DNA of 5,346 bases from Anaerocolumna sp. (GTDB lineage Bacteria > Bacillota > Clostridia > Lachnospirales > Lachnospiraceae): assembly GCA_029256035.1 (NCBI GenBank), contig JAQSYR010000108.1, positions 1-5,346 on the forward strand, written 5' to 3'. Both the position numbers and the translations under genes were made by a program. Below are positions 1 to 5,346 of this stretch, piece after piece (position 1 is the stretch's first letter; every line of letters begins with the position of its first letter). The notes beneath the pieces were generated by a model. The model saw nothing but the letters and a program-made list of their open reading frames with translations, ran no database searches and had not been told where the DNA came from.

Positions 1-822
1 CGTATTATCATCAAATCCTACTACGCTTACCTGATCTGGAACTTTAACTCCAACTTCAGTAAGGGCGCGAATACAGCCCCATGCCATTTCGTCATTTGCA
101 CAAAAGAAAGCATCCGGTAATTCTATTCCCTTTACCAGTAAAACTCTCATCTCACTATATGCAATGGCTTCTTCAAAATATCCTCGTAAAATTATATTTT
201 CATCAATCTGCAGCTGATATTTGTTCATTACTTCGCAGAAGGAACGGAATCTGGAATTGTCATCATAATTTACAATACCGTGAATATAGCCGATACGACG
301 ATGTCCCTGCCTGATTAGATATTCAGTAGCTAAGGTAGCTCCCTTGGCATTATCGATTAGAATACTTGACATATAATCACCAGAGAATTCCCTGTCAATA
401 AAAACAATTGGCATCTTTGTTTTACCAATTCGATCAATATATTCATCCGACAGACGTTCATTTAATACGATAGCACCTTGGACTCCGGAAGAAATAATCA
501 TTCCATAGATTTCTTCACTGGTATCCTCGTTACTTACATAAATATTCAGTAAAAACCCGTTTTTTCTGCACTGCAAATGTATTGACTGCATCAGTACCTT
601 ATAGAAATCACCTTGCACGCTGGGTAAGAATAATCCTAAGGTATTGTTTTTATTTGATTTTAGAAACTTTGCATTCATATTGGGAACATATTTTAGTTTT
701 GCAACAGCATCCAAAACCTTTTTTCTAGTTTCCGGTGTAACCACATCTACATTATTCAATACGTTAGATACGGTGGATATAGCTACGCCGGATTCTTTTG
801 CTACATCTTTAATTGTTACCAT
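1..822 (-). CDS. LacI-family transcriptional regulator, 3' end cut by the window edge
   Basis: DNA-binding repressor of the LacI/GalR family, likely controlling the adjacent glucan locus in response to an imported sugar. The frame is open from the ATG at 822 to base 1, giving 274 codons without a stop; family members are usually about 330-340 residues, so roughly the last 60 are missing. The N-terminal helix-turn-helix is at residues 2-23 (TIKDVAKESGVAISTVSNVL), with I15 and S16 where LacI has the specificity residues Y17 and Q18. The hinge helix is near residues 45-54 (YVPNMNAKFL). The periplasmic-binding-protein-like sensor domain starts near residue 61 (TLGLFLPS) and includes RQGHRRIGYI (171-180), the FFCANDEMAWG patch (239-249) and VPDQVSVVGFDD (261-272), all typical of the family. 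The gene lies 57 bases after the GH16 gene on the same strand, so it may be the last or a late gene of the operon. An in-frame ATG at 828 is possible, but it is only two bases from the Shine-Dalgarno core, so 822 is preferred. The effector is not readable from sequence. Confidence 0.95.
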   Translation of the reverse strand, partial: MVTIKDVAKESGVAISTVSNVLNNVDVVTPETRKKVLDAVAKLKYVPNMNAKFLKSNKNNTLGLFLPSVQGDFYKVLMQSIHLQCRKNGFLLNIYVSNEDTSEEIYGMIISSGVQGAIVLNERLSDEYIDRIGKTKMPIVFIDREFSGDYMSSILIDNAKGATLATEYLIRQGHRRIGYIHGIVNYDDNSRFRSFCEVMNKYQLQIDENIILRGYFEEAIAYSEMRVLLVKGIELPDAFFCANDEMAWGCIRALTEVGVKVPDQVSVVGFDDNT

Positions 823-828
823 GATCAT

Positions 829-834
829 CTCTCC
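829..834 (-). promoter_or_regulatory. Ribosome binding site of the LacI-family gene
   Basis: GGAGAG on the minus strand. The GGAG core ends 8 bases before the ATG at 822 but only 2 bases before the in-frame ATG at 828, which favours 822 as the start (reading ATG ATC ATG, the second ATG is used). Confidence 0.7.
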
Positions 835-840
835 GTTCTT

Positions 841-872
841 ACTTAAGTTTAGTCTTAACACCCAAGATTAAG
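841..872. promoter_or_regulatory. Short inverted repeats in front of the regulator gene, possible operator
   Basis: The 57-base gap between the GH16 stop and the regulator start holds a perfect 8-base palindrome ACTTAAGT (841-848) and a second pair of arms CTTAA (854-858) and TTAAG (868-872) separated by 9 bases. The repeated TTAAG-type half sites so close to a LacI-family start could be an autoregulatory operator. The site lacks the central CG common in LacI-family operators, the sequence is AT-rich, and such arms can arise by chance. There is no T-run, so it does not look like an intrinsic terminator. Confidence 0.2.
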
Positions 873-879
873 TGATAGG

Positions 880-1899
880 TTATTCCTGTTTTGTTATATT
901 CGTAATCTCTTTACTTTGATAAACCCTTACATAGTCCACTAACATCTCCACAGGATATATGCTTTCATCTACACCATTTGCACCACCCCAGTTACCGCCA
1001 ACTGCAATATTAAGAAGTAAATGCATCTTCTGGTCAAATGGCCACTCAGCGGTAGTTGGGTTTGGTTTATATTTTACTGGTTCAAAGGTGAAATATAATT
1101 CATCATCTATATAAGCCATAATTTTATCTGGCAGCCATTCTACTGTATAGACATGAAAGTCTTCACTGGCTGTTTCAATATACTTTGTTGCTGTTTTCTG
1201 TGTTCCGATGGTATGGTAATATGACTTGGTATGAATGGAGGCATGAATGGTATTCTGCCGGTATCCCACATGTTCCATAATATCAATTTCACCTGAAGCT
1301 GGCCAGGAGCCATAGACCCAGTCCGTAGGAAGCATCCAGATGGCAGGCCAGGTACCTACTCCTGAAGGAAGTTTTGCTCTTACCTCAATCTTACCATATA
1401 ACCAGTCACCTTTTCCTTTGGTCACCAGTCTAGAGGAAGTATACTCTTTGCCTTCCTGTTCTTCCTTCCTGGCTTCAATCACCAAATTTCCATTCTCTAC
1501 AGTAGCATTATCACCATTGGTATAATACTGCAGTTCATTATTCCCCCAGCCATGGCCACCTACGTCGTAGCTCCACTTTGTTTCATCCGGCGCCCCTTCA
1601 TAATCAAATTCATCTGACCAGACAAGATCATATGTTAATGTATCATAATCATATACAAAACCTTTTGCTCTAATATCCACTTCTGCCACCTCCACAATTG
1701 TATCAGGATTTACGTATGCGTCTGAAATTGCAGAACCCACCCGGTATTTGACTTTCTCCTGAGGTGCAGATTCCACTTGAGTAACTGTTTCAACCTGCGT
1801 TGTAGTTTCAACCTGATCCTTACTTTCTTCCTGACATGAGGTTAACAGTGTCAGCGACAAAATACAGGCTACAACCAATAGCTTTCTTTGATTTGTCAT
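880..1899 (-). CDS. GH16 endo-beta-glucanase, laminarinase-like surface lipoprotein
   Basis: Retaining glycoside hydrolase predicted to cut beta-1,3-glucan (laminarin, callose) or mixed-linkage beta-glucan outside the cell. Residues 1-22 are a lipoprotein signal: KR charge, hydrophobic core and lipobox LLTSC with C22 as the lipidated cysteine, so the protein should be anchored to the outer face of the membrane. Residues 29-46 are a threonine/glutamate-rich linker of three six-residue repeats. A short segment (47-90) of unknown role precedes the catalytic domain at about 91-328. The active site is GEIDIMEH (203-210), with E204 as nucleophile, D206 as helper and E209 as acid/base. WPAIWML (184-190), NNELQYYT (120-127) and LLNIAVGGNWGG (295-306) are typical of the laminarinase group of GH16. 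No carbohydrate-binding module is present. The start is supported by GGGGGAG (1905-1911), five bases upstream. It lies 77 bases downstream of the permease gene, suggesting the same operon. Family assignment is firm; the exact substrate is inferred. Confidence 0.95.
   Translation of the reverse strand: MTNQRKLLVVACILSLTLLTSCQEESKDQVETTTQVETVTQVESAPQEKVKYRVGSAISDAYVNPDTIVEVAEVDIRAKGFVYDYDTLTYDLVWSDEFDYEGAPDETKWSYDVGGHGWGNNELQYYTNGDNATVENGNLVIEARKEEQEGKEYTSSRLVTKGKGDWLYGKIEVRAKLPSGVGTWPAIWMLPTDWVYGSWPASGEIDIMEHVGYRQNTIHASIHTKSYYHTIGTQKTATKYIETASEDFHVYTVEWLPDKIMAYIDDELYFTFEPVKYKPNPTTAEWPFDQKMHLLLNIAVGGNWGGANGVDESIYPVEMLVDYVRVYQSKEITNITKQE
1762..1815 (-). repeat. 18-base tandem repeat coding the GH16 linker, three copies
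   Basis: Three in-frame 18-base units encode QVETTT, QVETVT and QVESAP directly after the lipidated N-terminus. At DNA level the 11-mer GTTTCAACCTG (plus strand) occurs exactly at 1787-1797 and 1805-1815, and a degenerate copy with three mismatches is at 1769-1779, keeping the 18-base period. A unit number change would alter linker length by six residues without a frameshift. Confidence 0.8.
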
Positions 1900-1904
1900 G
1901 ATTA

Positions 1905-1911
1905 CTCCCCC
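1905..1911 (-). promoter_or_regulatory. Ribosome binding site of the GH16 gene
   Basis: GGGGGAG on the minus strand, five bases from the ATG at 1899. It fixes the start that gives a complete lipoprotein signal peptide. Confidence 0.7.
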
Positions 1912-1916
1912 TCTGG

Positions 1917-1933
1917 TACCTATATTTTAGGTA
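1917..1933. promoter_or_regulatory. Inverted repeat TACCTA-N5-TAGGTA upstream of GH16
   Basis: Perfect 6-base arms around a 5-base AT loop, ending five bases before the GH16 Shine-Dalgarno. It could be a small hairpin in the leader, an RNA processing site or a protein site. On the minus strand it also contains TAAAAT (1924-1929), a fair match to a -10 box, but the hexamer about 17 bases further upstream is a poor -35. Any promoter here is therefore a weak suggestion, and the gene may simply be read from upstream. Confidence 0.3.
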
Positions 1934-1946
1934 ATTGCGAAACTAA
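1931..1946. promoter_or_regulatory. Possible LacI-type operator, imperfect palindrome with central CG
   Basis: GTAATTGCGAAACTAA is centred on CG at 1938-1939, with five of eight symmetric positions matching. A central CG is a hallmark of LacI-family operators and the site lies just upstream of the possible -10 for the GH16 gene. The symmetry is weak and the site does not match a cre consensus, so this is only a candidate. Confidence 0.15.
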
Positions 1947-1976
1947 TAAACATTCTGAATTTTTTCTCTACTATGA

Positions 1977-2909
1977 TTATTCTCCTGTAATACCAGTATT
2001 TTCTATTCCCTGAATAAATTGTTTTTGTACAAATCCATATAAAATTAATAATGGTGTGATAGAAATTAAGGTTGCTGCCATCTTATATCCTTCATTAATT
2101 TTAAATTGTGCAGAGCTCTTTACCGCAGATGCATAAGTTTCAAATGCACTGTCAAACAAATTAAGTTTTGCCGGTAATAATTCAATGCTGTTACGAACCA
2201 AGGTACCTGTTACATAAGTTTCATTCCAGTTCCATACGAAGGAGAACAAGAATACTACAAGTACTGTGGAAAATGAAATCTTTACAACAATCTGATAAAA
2301 TACCTGAAGAGGATTAGCGCCGTCAATCATGGCTGCCTCATCTAAAGAAAAAGGTATTAAGTTAAAGAAGTTATAAAATATTAAAATTAGTACGGTTGAA
2401 TATACTCCCTGTCCAGACAATGCCATAAGAATCTGTGGAATGGGAGTTCCTATTAAGTTAAAACCAAGAATTGTCTGACCGGATATGAAAATCATAAGTC
2501 TTGGTATCATAAGCAATGGAACTGGAAGAATAAATGCCACCAGTAACATGACAAACCAAAGTTTCTTAAATTTAAAATTATATCTTGAAAATGCAAAACC
2601 TGTTAATGCTGATACAACCGTCTGGGCAAAGGCCATAAGTGCTGAAAACCAGATGGAGTTAAAAAGCGAAGATTTTAATTTCAACACATCTGCCGCAACC
2701 TTTAAATTATCCGTAGATGGATTCTTTGGAAGCCATTCGATAGATGGATCAATTACATCTTTACCTGACATAAACGTCATGGATATAATACGAAAAATTG
2801 GTTCAAGATAGATAAAGCTAATGCAGACCAGCACGAAATAGATACTGAGCTTTAATACTAACTTAAATCTGCTGCCGATTCTTCCTTTTGAGAATATTAG
2901 GTTTCTCAT
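1977..2909 (-). CDS. Carbohydrate ABC transporter permease, MalG-like (CUT1 type)
   Basis: Inner-membrane permease subunit of a sugar ABC importer, expected to pair with the gene just upstream to move oligosaccharides released by the glucanase. It has 310 residues, normal for the family, with about six membrane segments (near 19-40, 82-105, 117-140, 170-188, 211-228, 278-297). The cytoplasmic EAA loop, which docks onto the ATPase, is at 191-210 (EAAMIDGANPLQVFYQIVVK). The proline that usually follows the IV-L of this loop is replaced by K210. The C-terminus QKQFIQGIENTGITGE is the usual MalG-type tail. Its ATG overlaps the TGA of the upstream permease by four bases (ATGA), and AAGGAGG lies eight bases ahead, so the start is firm and translation is probably coupled. 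The substrate is inferred from the neighbouring GH16 enzyme. Confidence 0.95.
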   Translation of the reverse strand: MRNLIFSKGRIGSRFKLVLKLSIYFVLVCISFIYLEPIFRIISMTFMSGKDVIDPSIEWLPKNPSTDNLKVAADVLKLKSSLFNSIWFSALMAFAQTVVSALTGFAFSRYNFKFKKLWFVMLLVAFILPVPLLMIPRLMIFISGQTILGFNLIGTPIPQILMALSGQGVYSTVLILIFYNFFNLIPFSLDEAAMIDGANPLQVFYQIVVKISFSTVLVVFLFSFVWNWNETYVTGTLVRNSIELLPAKLNLFDSAFETYASAVKSSAQFKINEGYKMAATLISITPLLILYGFVQKQFIQGIENTGITGE

Positions 2910-3850
2910 ATTACGTGCCTCCTTACTTTCTTACTCTCTCGGAATAATAAAAATGCAAGACCGATAATAACAAGAACGATTAAACTATAAATCCATGCAT
3001 AGGTGGAAGCTACTCCAAGACCACCACTTGTGTTCTCCGTTGCTTTTTTAATCAAGCCGTAGACCGGATTCGTTTCAAATGTACCTAGTTGTGCAATAGT
3101 AAATATGGTTACAACCAAAGCAATTGGTTTAATAATTGGAATTGTAATCTTCCAGAGAATCTGCCATGAATTGGCAGAATCAATCTGTGCAGCCTCATAT
3201 AGGCTTGGATTAATCTTTTGTAAGCCATTAATAAATAATACAATTGGGATTCCGGTAAACCAAAGTATGGTGGAGAGTTCACTAAAAACACTTACCATAA
3301 TATCCGCTAAAGCAGGTGAATAGCTATCAATCATCTGCAGAATAAAGATATCTGTAAACTGTCTGACTGCTTCCCCTTGTTCTGGGCTAGAGCCAGAATC
3401 CAGTAATTGATACATAACAGGACCTGACATAATAATAACAGGAAGGAAGTAAATGGTACGCAAAAATCCTTTTAAAAATACAATTCTATTTAACAAAAAT
3501 GCTAATATAAAAGAAACAATTACAATAACAAATGCATAGGGAATTACCATTCCAATAAAGTCAAGCAATGCCGGAACAAACTCTACATTTTCAAAGAAAG
3601 CCATAGTATAATTGTTTATTCCTATAAACTTAATTTCAAATCCCATAACAGTCTGCTTTACTTCCGTAAAGCTTAAATAGATAGTTGCAATAAATGGTAT
3701 GGCCGTAAATATGACAAAACCAATAATCCATGGAAGCATAAATAGATAACCGAAACGGTTCTGCCTCTGTTCAAAGGTTTTCATTTTCCTCCGTTTTGCA
3801 CCTTTCTTTGGAGTGGATACATTCTTGTTGTCTATCTGATTCTTCTTCAT
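2906..3850 (-). CDS. Carbohydrate ABC transporter permease, MalF-like (CUT1 type)
   Basis: Partner permease of the sugar importer in the cytoplasmic membrane. It has 314 residues. A basic cytoplasmic leader (1-31, rich in K and R) is followed by the typical first membrane segment (FGYLFMLPWIIGFVIF, from residue 33) and about five more (near 92-120, 126-145, 184-208, 237-255, 284-303). The EAA loop is at 219-238: EAAQIDSANSW then ILWKITIP. The glycine normally found in EAA-IDGA is S225, while the final proline P238 is kept. Only 14 bases separate it from the upstream DUF5696-type gene and it overlaps the next permease by four bases, so the three form a tight unit. The Shine-Dalgarno for the ATG at 3850 is GAGAGGGG, lying directly at the stop codon of the upstream gene. 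A second in-frame ATG at 3784 (residue 23) has GGAGG three bases ahead and could give a shorter form. No ATP-binding subunit or solute-binding protein is visible beside it. Confidence 0.95.
   Translation of the reverse strand: MKKNQIDNKNVSTPKKGAKRRKMKTFEQRQNRFGYLFMLPWIIGFVIFTAIPFIATIYLSFTEVKQTVMGFEIKFIGINNYTMAFFENVEFVPALLDFIGMVIPYAFVIVIVSFILAFLLNRIVFLKGFLRTIYFLPVIIMSGPVMYQLLDSGSSPEQGEAVRQFTDIFILQMIDSYSPALADIMVSVFSELSTILWFTGIPIVLFINGLQKINPSLYEAAQIDSANSWQILWKITIPIIKPIALVVTIFTIAQLGTFETNPVYGLIKKATENTSGGLGVASTYAWIYSLIVLVIIGLAFLLFRESKKVRRHVI
2918..2924 (-). promoter_or_regulatory. Ribosome binding site of the MalG-like permease
   Basis: A consensus AAGGAGG, eight bases before the ATG at 2909 and inside the end of the upstream gene. 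It decides the start and supports translational coupling through the ATGA overlap. Confidence 0.85.
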
Positions 3851-3857
3851 TTTGCCA

Positions 3858-3865
3858 CCCCTCTC
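3858..3865 (-). promoter_or_regulatory. Ribosome binding site of the MalF-like permease, at the upstream stop codon
   Basis: GAGAGGGG begins at the last base of the TAG stop of the DUF5696-type gene and ends seven bases before the ATG at 3850, an arrangement suited to re-initiation by ribosomes finishing the upstream gene. A rival GGAGG at 3788-3792 precedes the internal ATG at 3784 by three bases. Confidence 0.55.
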
Positions 3866-5346
3866 TATAAAATTACAGATGCACTTAGAGGTGCAACCTT
3901 TGTCTGACCATAGGTCACCGTTTCGTCAGTATAATTAATGATTATTTCTTTCACACTGTCTCCATTCGTGTAAGTATTTTTAATTACTCCATTATGAAGA
4001 ACGGTTCTGCCGGTCCAGGTGTAGCCAATTACTTCTCCTAACACTTCATTTACCTGAGAATAAACATCTCCAATAAGTTCCTCATACTGACTGAATTCAG
4101 TGGAATATAAATCAGCTGATACAGTGGAAGCCAACAGATAGGAAGGCTCCTTTGATAATATAAAGGAAGGTGATAAGTTATAGTCAATCATTCTTAAGAT
4201 GTCCGCCTGTGTGTAGAAAGAAAAATTCGAATACGGTCCATAGATTTCCATTGTTCCATGTAATACCATCTGTAAAAACGGTACTGCATCTGTCTCAAAT
4301 ACATATTGGGAGGTGCCAACGGGAGCCTGTAAATATCGATCCGTATATTTCCATAAATACATGTTTGGATTCTCTAGATTTAACTTAACCTCTTCCGTGG
4401 CTTTTTCTAAAGTTTCCTGATACATGGTAATAGCTTCTGTTACTGAAGTTTTTAATCCATCACTGTCATAAGTACTTAATAATATTTCTGAAAGTCCACC
4501 AACTGTCATGGATTCACTATAGGAAGATACCCGTTTAAACTGATCCAAAAACCACTCTGCACTTCTCTGTGTGGTAGCATATCGGAATATGCTTACCGGT
4601 GAATTTTCTGGGAGTATTCGCTGTTTATCTAATTCTAAGTACCATGAACTTATATGTCTTGCAGCATTACCGTTATTCTTAATCATTAAATCATTTATTA
4701 TTGTGTAGTCTCTGGCATAGGAGATATCGATTCCTTTTCCGGCAAAGGCAGTAAATAGGTTGTTAAAATCTTTCTCTTTCCCTATATCACTGGAATACTT
4801 ATCTGCACCTGGTTTTGCTAAAGTTTCTCCACCCTTTTGCCATCCGTATAAGCCAGAGTTTACATTTGTTATGCCATCTTCCATAATTGCACTCAGCATC
4901 TGATTTACATCCTCTGTATTGGTAACCACAACTTCTTCTGTGCCTACAATGCCCTTTTTGGAATCAGACATAATGAAATCCAGTCTTAATGGAATATCAG
5001 AACTACTGTTATTTGTTGTTTCTGTTAGGATACCTTCATCTATGAGATGCTTACGGTAAGTGTTATACACAAATCTTGGATAAGCCCAGTTATAATAAGT
5101 CATATTCTCTTCCGGTTTCATAATAACCTGCATATATTCAGCCCCGCTATCTGCATAAGCTACAAATGCTGCCTGGCCATCTCCATGGGCTATACCAAAT
5201 ACAGGCATTACCGGATTCTTTAAAGGAACCATATCGGATAAAGCACGGTTAAAGAAGGTGTCCTGGGTATAATCAGAACCGTAGATATCTCCTGTATACC
5301 CGGAAAATGCAGCACTATTATCCTGAAAGCGGATTAAGCTGCCACT
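3865..5346 (-). CDS. DUF5696-type protein of a glycan locus, 5' end beyond the window
   Basis: Large protein of unknown function resembling the DUF5696 family, which from memory is found beside sugar ABC permeases in clostridia and paenibacilli. The frame stays open to the window edge (493 residues, stop TAG at 3865). The first ATG inside, at 5232, has no good ribosome site and the 38 codons before it (starting SGSLIRFQD) fit the family, so the true start lies outside. Visible patches, numbered from the edge: VMPVFGIAHGDGQAAFVAY (about 46-64), a beta-rich part, LYGWQKGGE (166-174; bases about 4825-4851), SYARDY (209-214), MYLWKYTDRYLQAP, ETDAVPFLQMVLHG (361-374; bases 4225-4266), and a beta-rich C-terminus. 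The alternation of a beta domain with a barrel-like region rich in W, D and E hints at a carbohydrate-active fold, but I cannot name catalytic residues. A signal peptide cannot be judged. It lies 14 bases upstream of the permeases, so a role in glycan capture or processing is inferred. Confidence in the coding call is near certain; in the family, moderate. Confidence 0.75.
   Translation of the reverse strand, partial: SGSLIRFQDNSAAFSGYTGDIYGSDYTQDTFFNRALSDMVPLKNPVMPVFGIAHGDGQAAFVAYADSGAEYMQVIMKPEENMTYYNWAYPRFVYNTYRKHLIDEGILTETTNNSSSDIPLRLDFIMSDSKKGIVGTEEVVVTNTEDVNQMLSAIMEDGITNVNSGLYGWQKGGETLAKPGADKYSSDIGKEKDFNNLFTAFAGKGIDISYARDYTIINDLMIKNNGNAARHISSWYLELDKQRILPENSPVSIFRYATTQRSAEWFLDQFKRVSSYSESMTVGGLSEILLSTYDSDGLKTSVTEAITMYQETLEKATEEVKLNLENPNMYLWKYTDRYLQAPVGTSQYVFETDAVPFLQMVLHGTMEIYGPYSNFSFYTQADILRMIDYNLSPSFILSKEPSYLLASTVSADLYSTEFSQYEELIGDVYSQVNEVLGEVIGYTWTGRTVLHNGVIKNTYTNGDSVKEIIINYTDETVTYGQTKVAPLSASVIL

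Noticed and set aside
1..822. LacI-family gene as a broken pseudogene because it has no stop
   Set aside because: The frame is intact with all family motifs in order, and the missing end is simply due to the window boundary.
644..871. 75-codon plus-strand open frame opposite the LacI N-terminus
   Set aside because: It is antisense to the helix-turn-helix region, and its hydrophobic content comes from the complement of lysine-rich codons. No family match is recognised.
854..872. Intrinsic terminator after the GH16 gene
   Set aside because: The arms are only five AT-rich pairs with a nine-base loop and no T-run on either side.
1340..1525. Short plus-strand open frame opposite the GH16 catalytic domain (and similar ones at 81-314 and 4170-4388)
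   Set aside because: They are antisense to well-conserved coding sequence and show no domain or ribosome site of their own.
2485..2811. 108-codon plus-strand open frame opposite the MalG-like permease
   Set aside because: It is antisense to a clear permease gene with an EAA loop, has no good ribosome site and no recognisable domain; it is a shadow frame.
3105..3323. Short open frames on both strands inside the MalF-like permease (also 3109-3291)
   Set aside because: They overlap the conserved EAA region of a real gene in other frames and have no independent start signals.
5230..5232. ATG at 5232 as the true start of the DUF5696-type gene
   Set aside because: The frame continues upstream to the window edge with family-like sequence, and no Shine-Dalgarno precedes this ATG.

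Overview
The window is AT-rich, and all five genes read on the minus strand with very short gaps. Their order in transcription is: a DUF5696-type protein (5' end beyond base 5346), a MalF-like sugar ABC permease, a MalG-like sugar ABC permease, a GH16 lipoprotein endo-glucanase, and a LacI-family regulator (3' end beyond base 1). Gram-positive style Shine-Dalgarno sites, a lipobox-anchored glucanase and a CUT1-type transporter without its own ATPase point to a Firmicute, probably an anaerobic clostridium of the Lachnospiraceae type. The lineage is inferred from style and not proven.

Layout by window coordinates: 1-822 is the partial LacI regulator. 823-879 is a 57-base gap holding its ribosome binding site and short inverted repeats. 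880-1899 is the GH16 glucanase. 1900-1976 is a 77-base gap with a strong ribosome binding site, a TACCTA/TAGGTA inverted repeat and a weak candidate promoter/operator. 1977-2909 is the inner permease with a MalG-like end; it overlaps by 4 bases the MalF-like permease at 2906-3850. 14 bases separate that from the partial DUF5696 gene at 3865-5346. No stretch over 300 bases lacks a gene. I see no RNA gene, insertion sequence, CRISPR array or convincing terminator.

Together the genes read as a Gram-positive glycan utilisation locus. The surface lipoprotein GH16 enzyme would cut a beta-1,3-glucan (laminarin or callose type, possibly mixed-linkage) outside the cell. The two permeases would import the oligosaccharides with a solute-binding protein and an ATPase, neither of which is in the window. 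The LacI-family protein would sense an imported sugar. The DUF5696 protein is the uncharacterised member: it sits where a binding protein often sits, directly upstream of the permeases, and its conserved patches look like those of a carbohydrate-active fold, but its activity is unknown. This is the part of the window most likely to hold undescribed biology.
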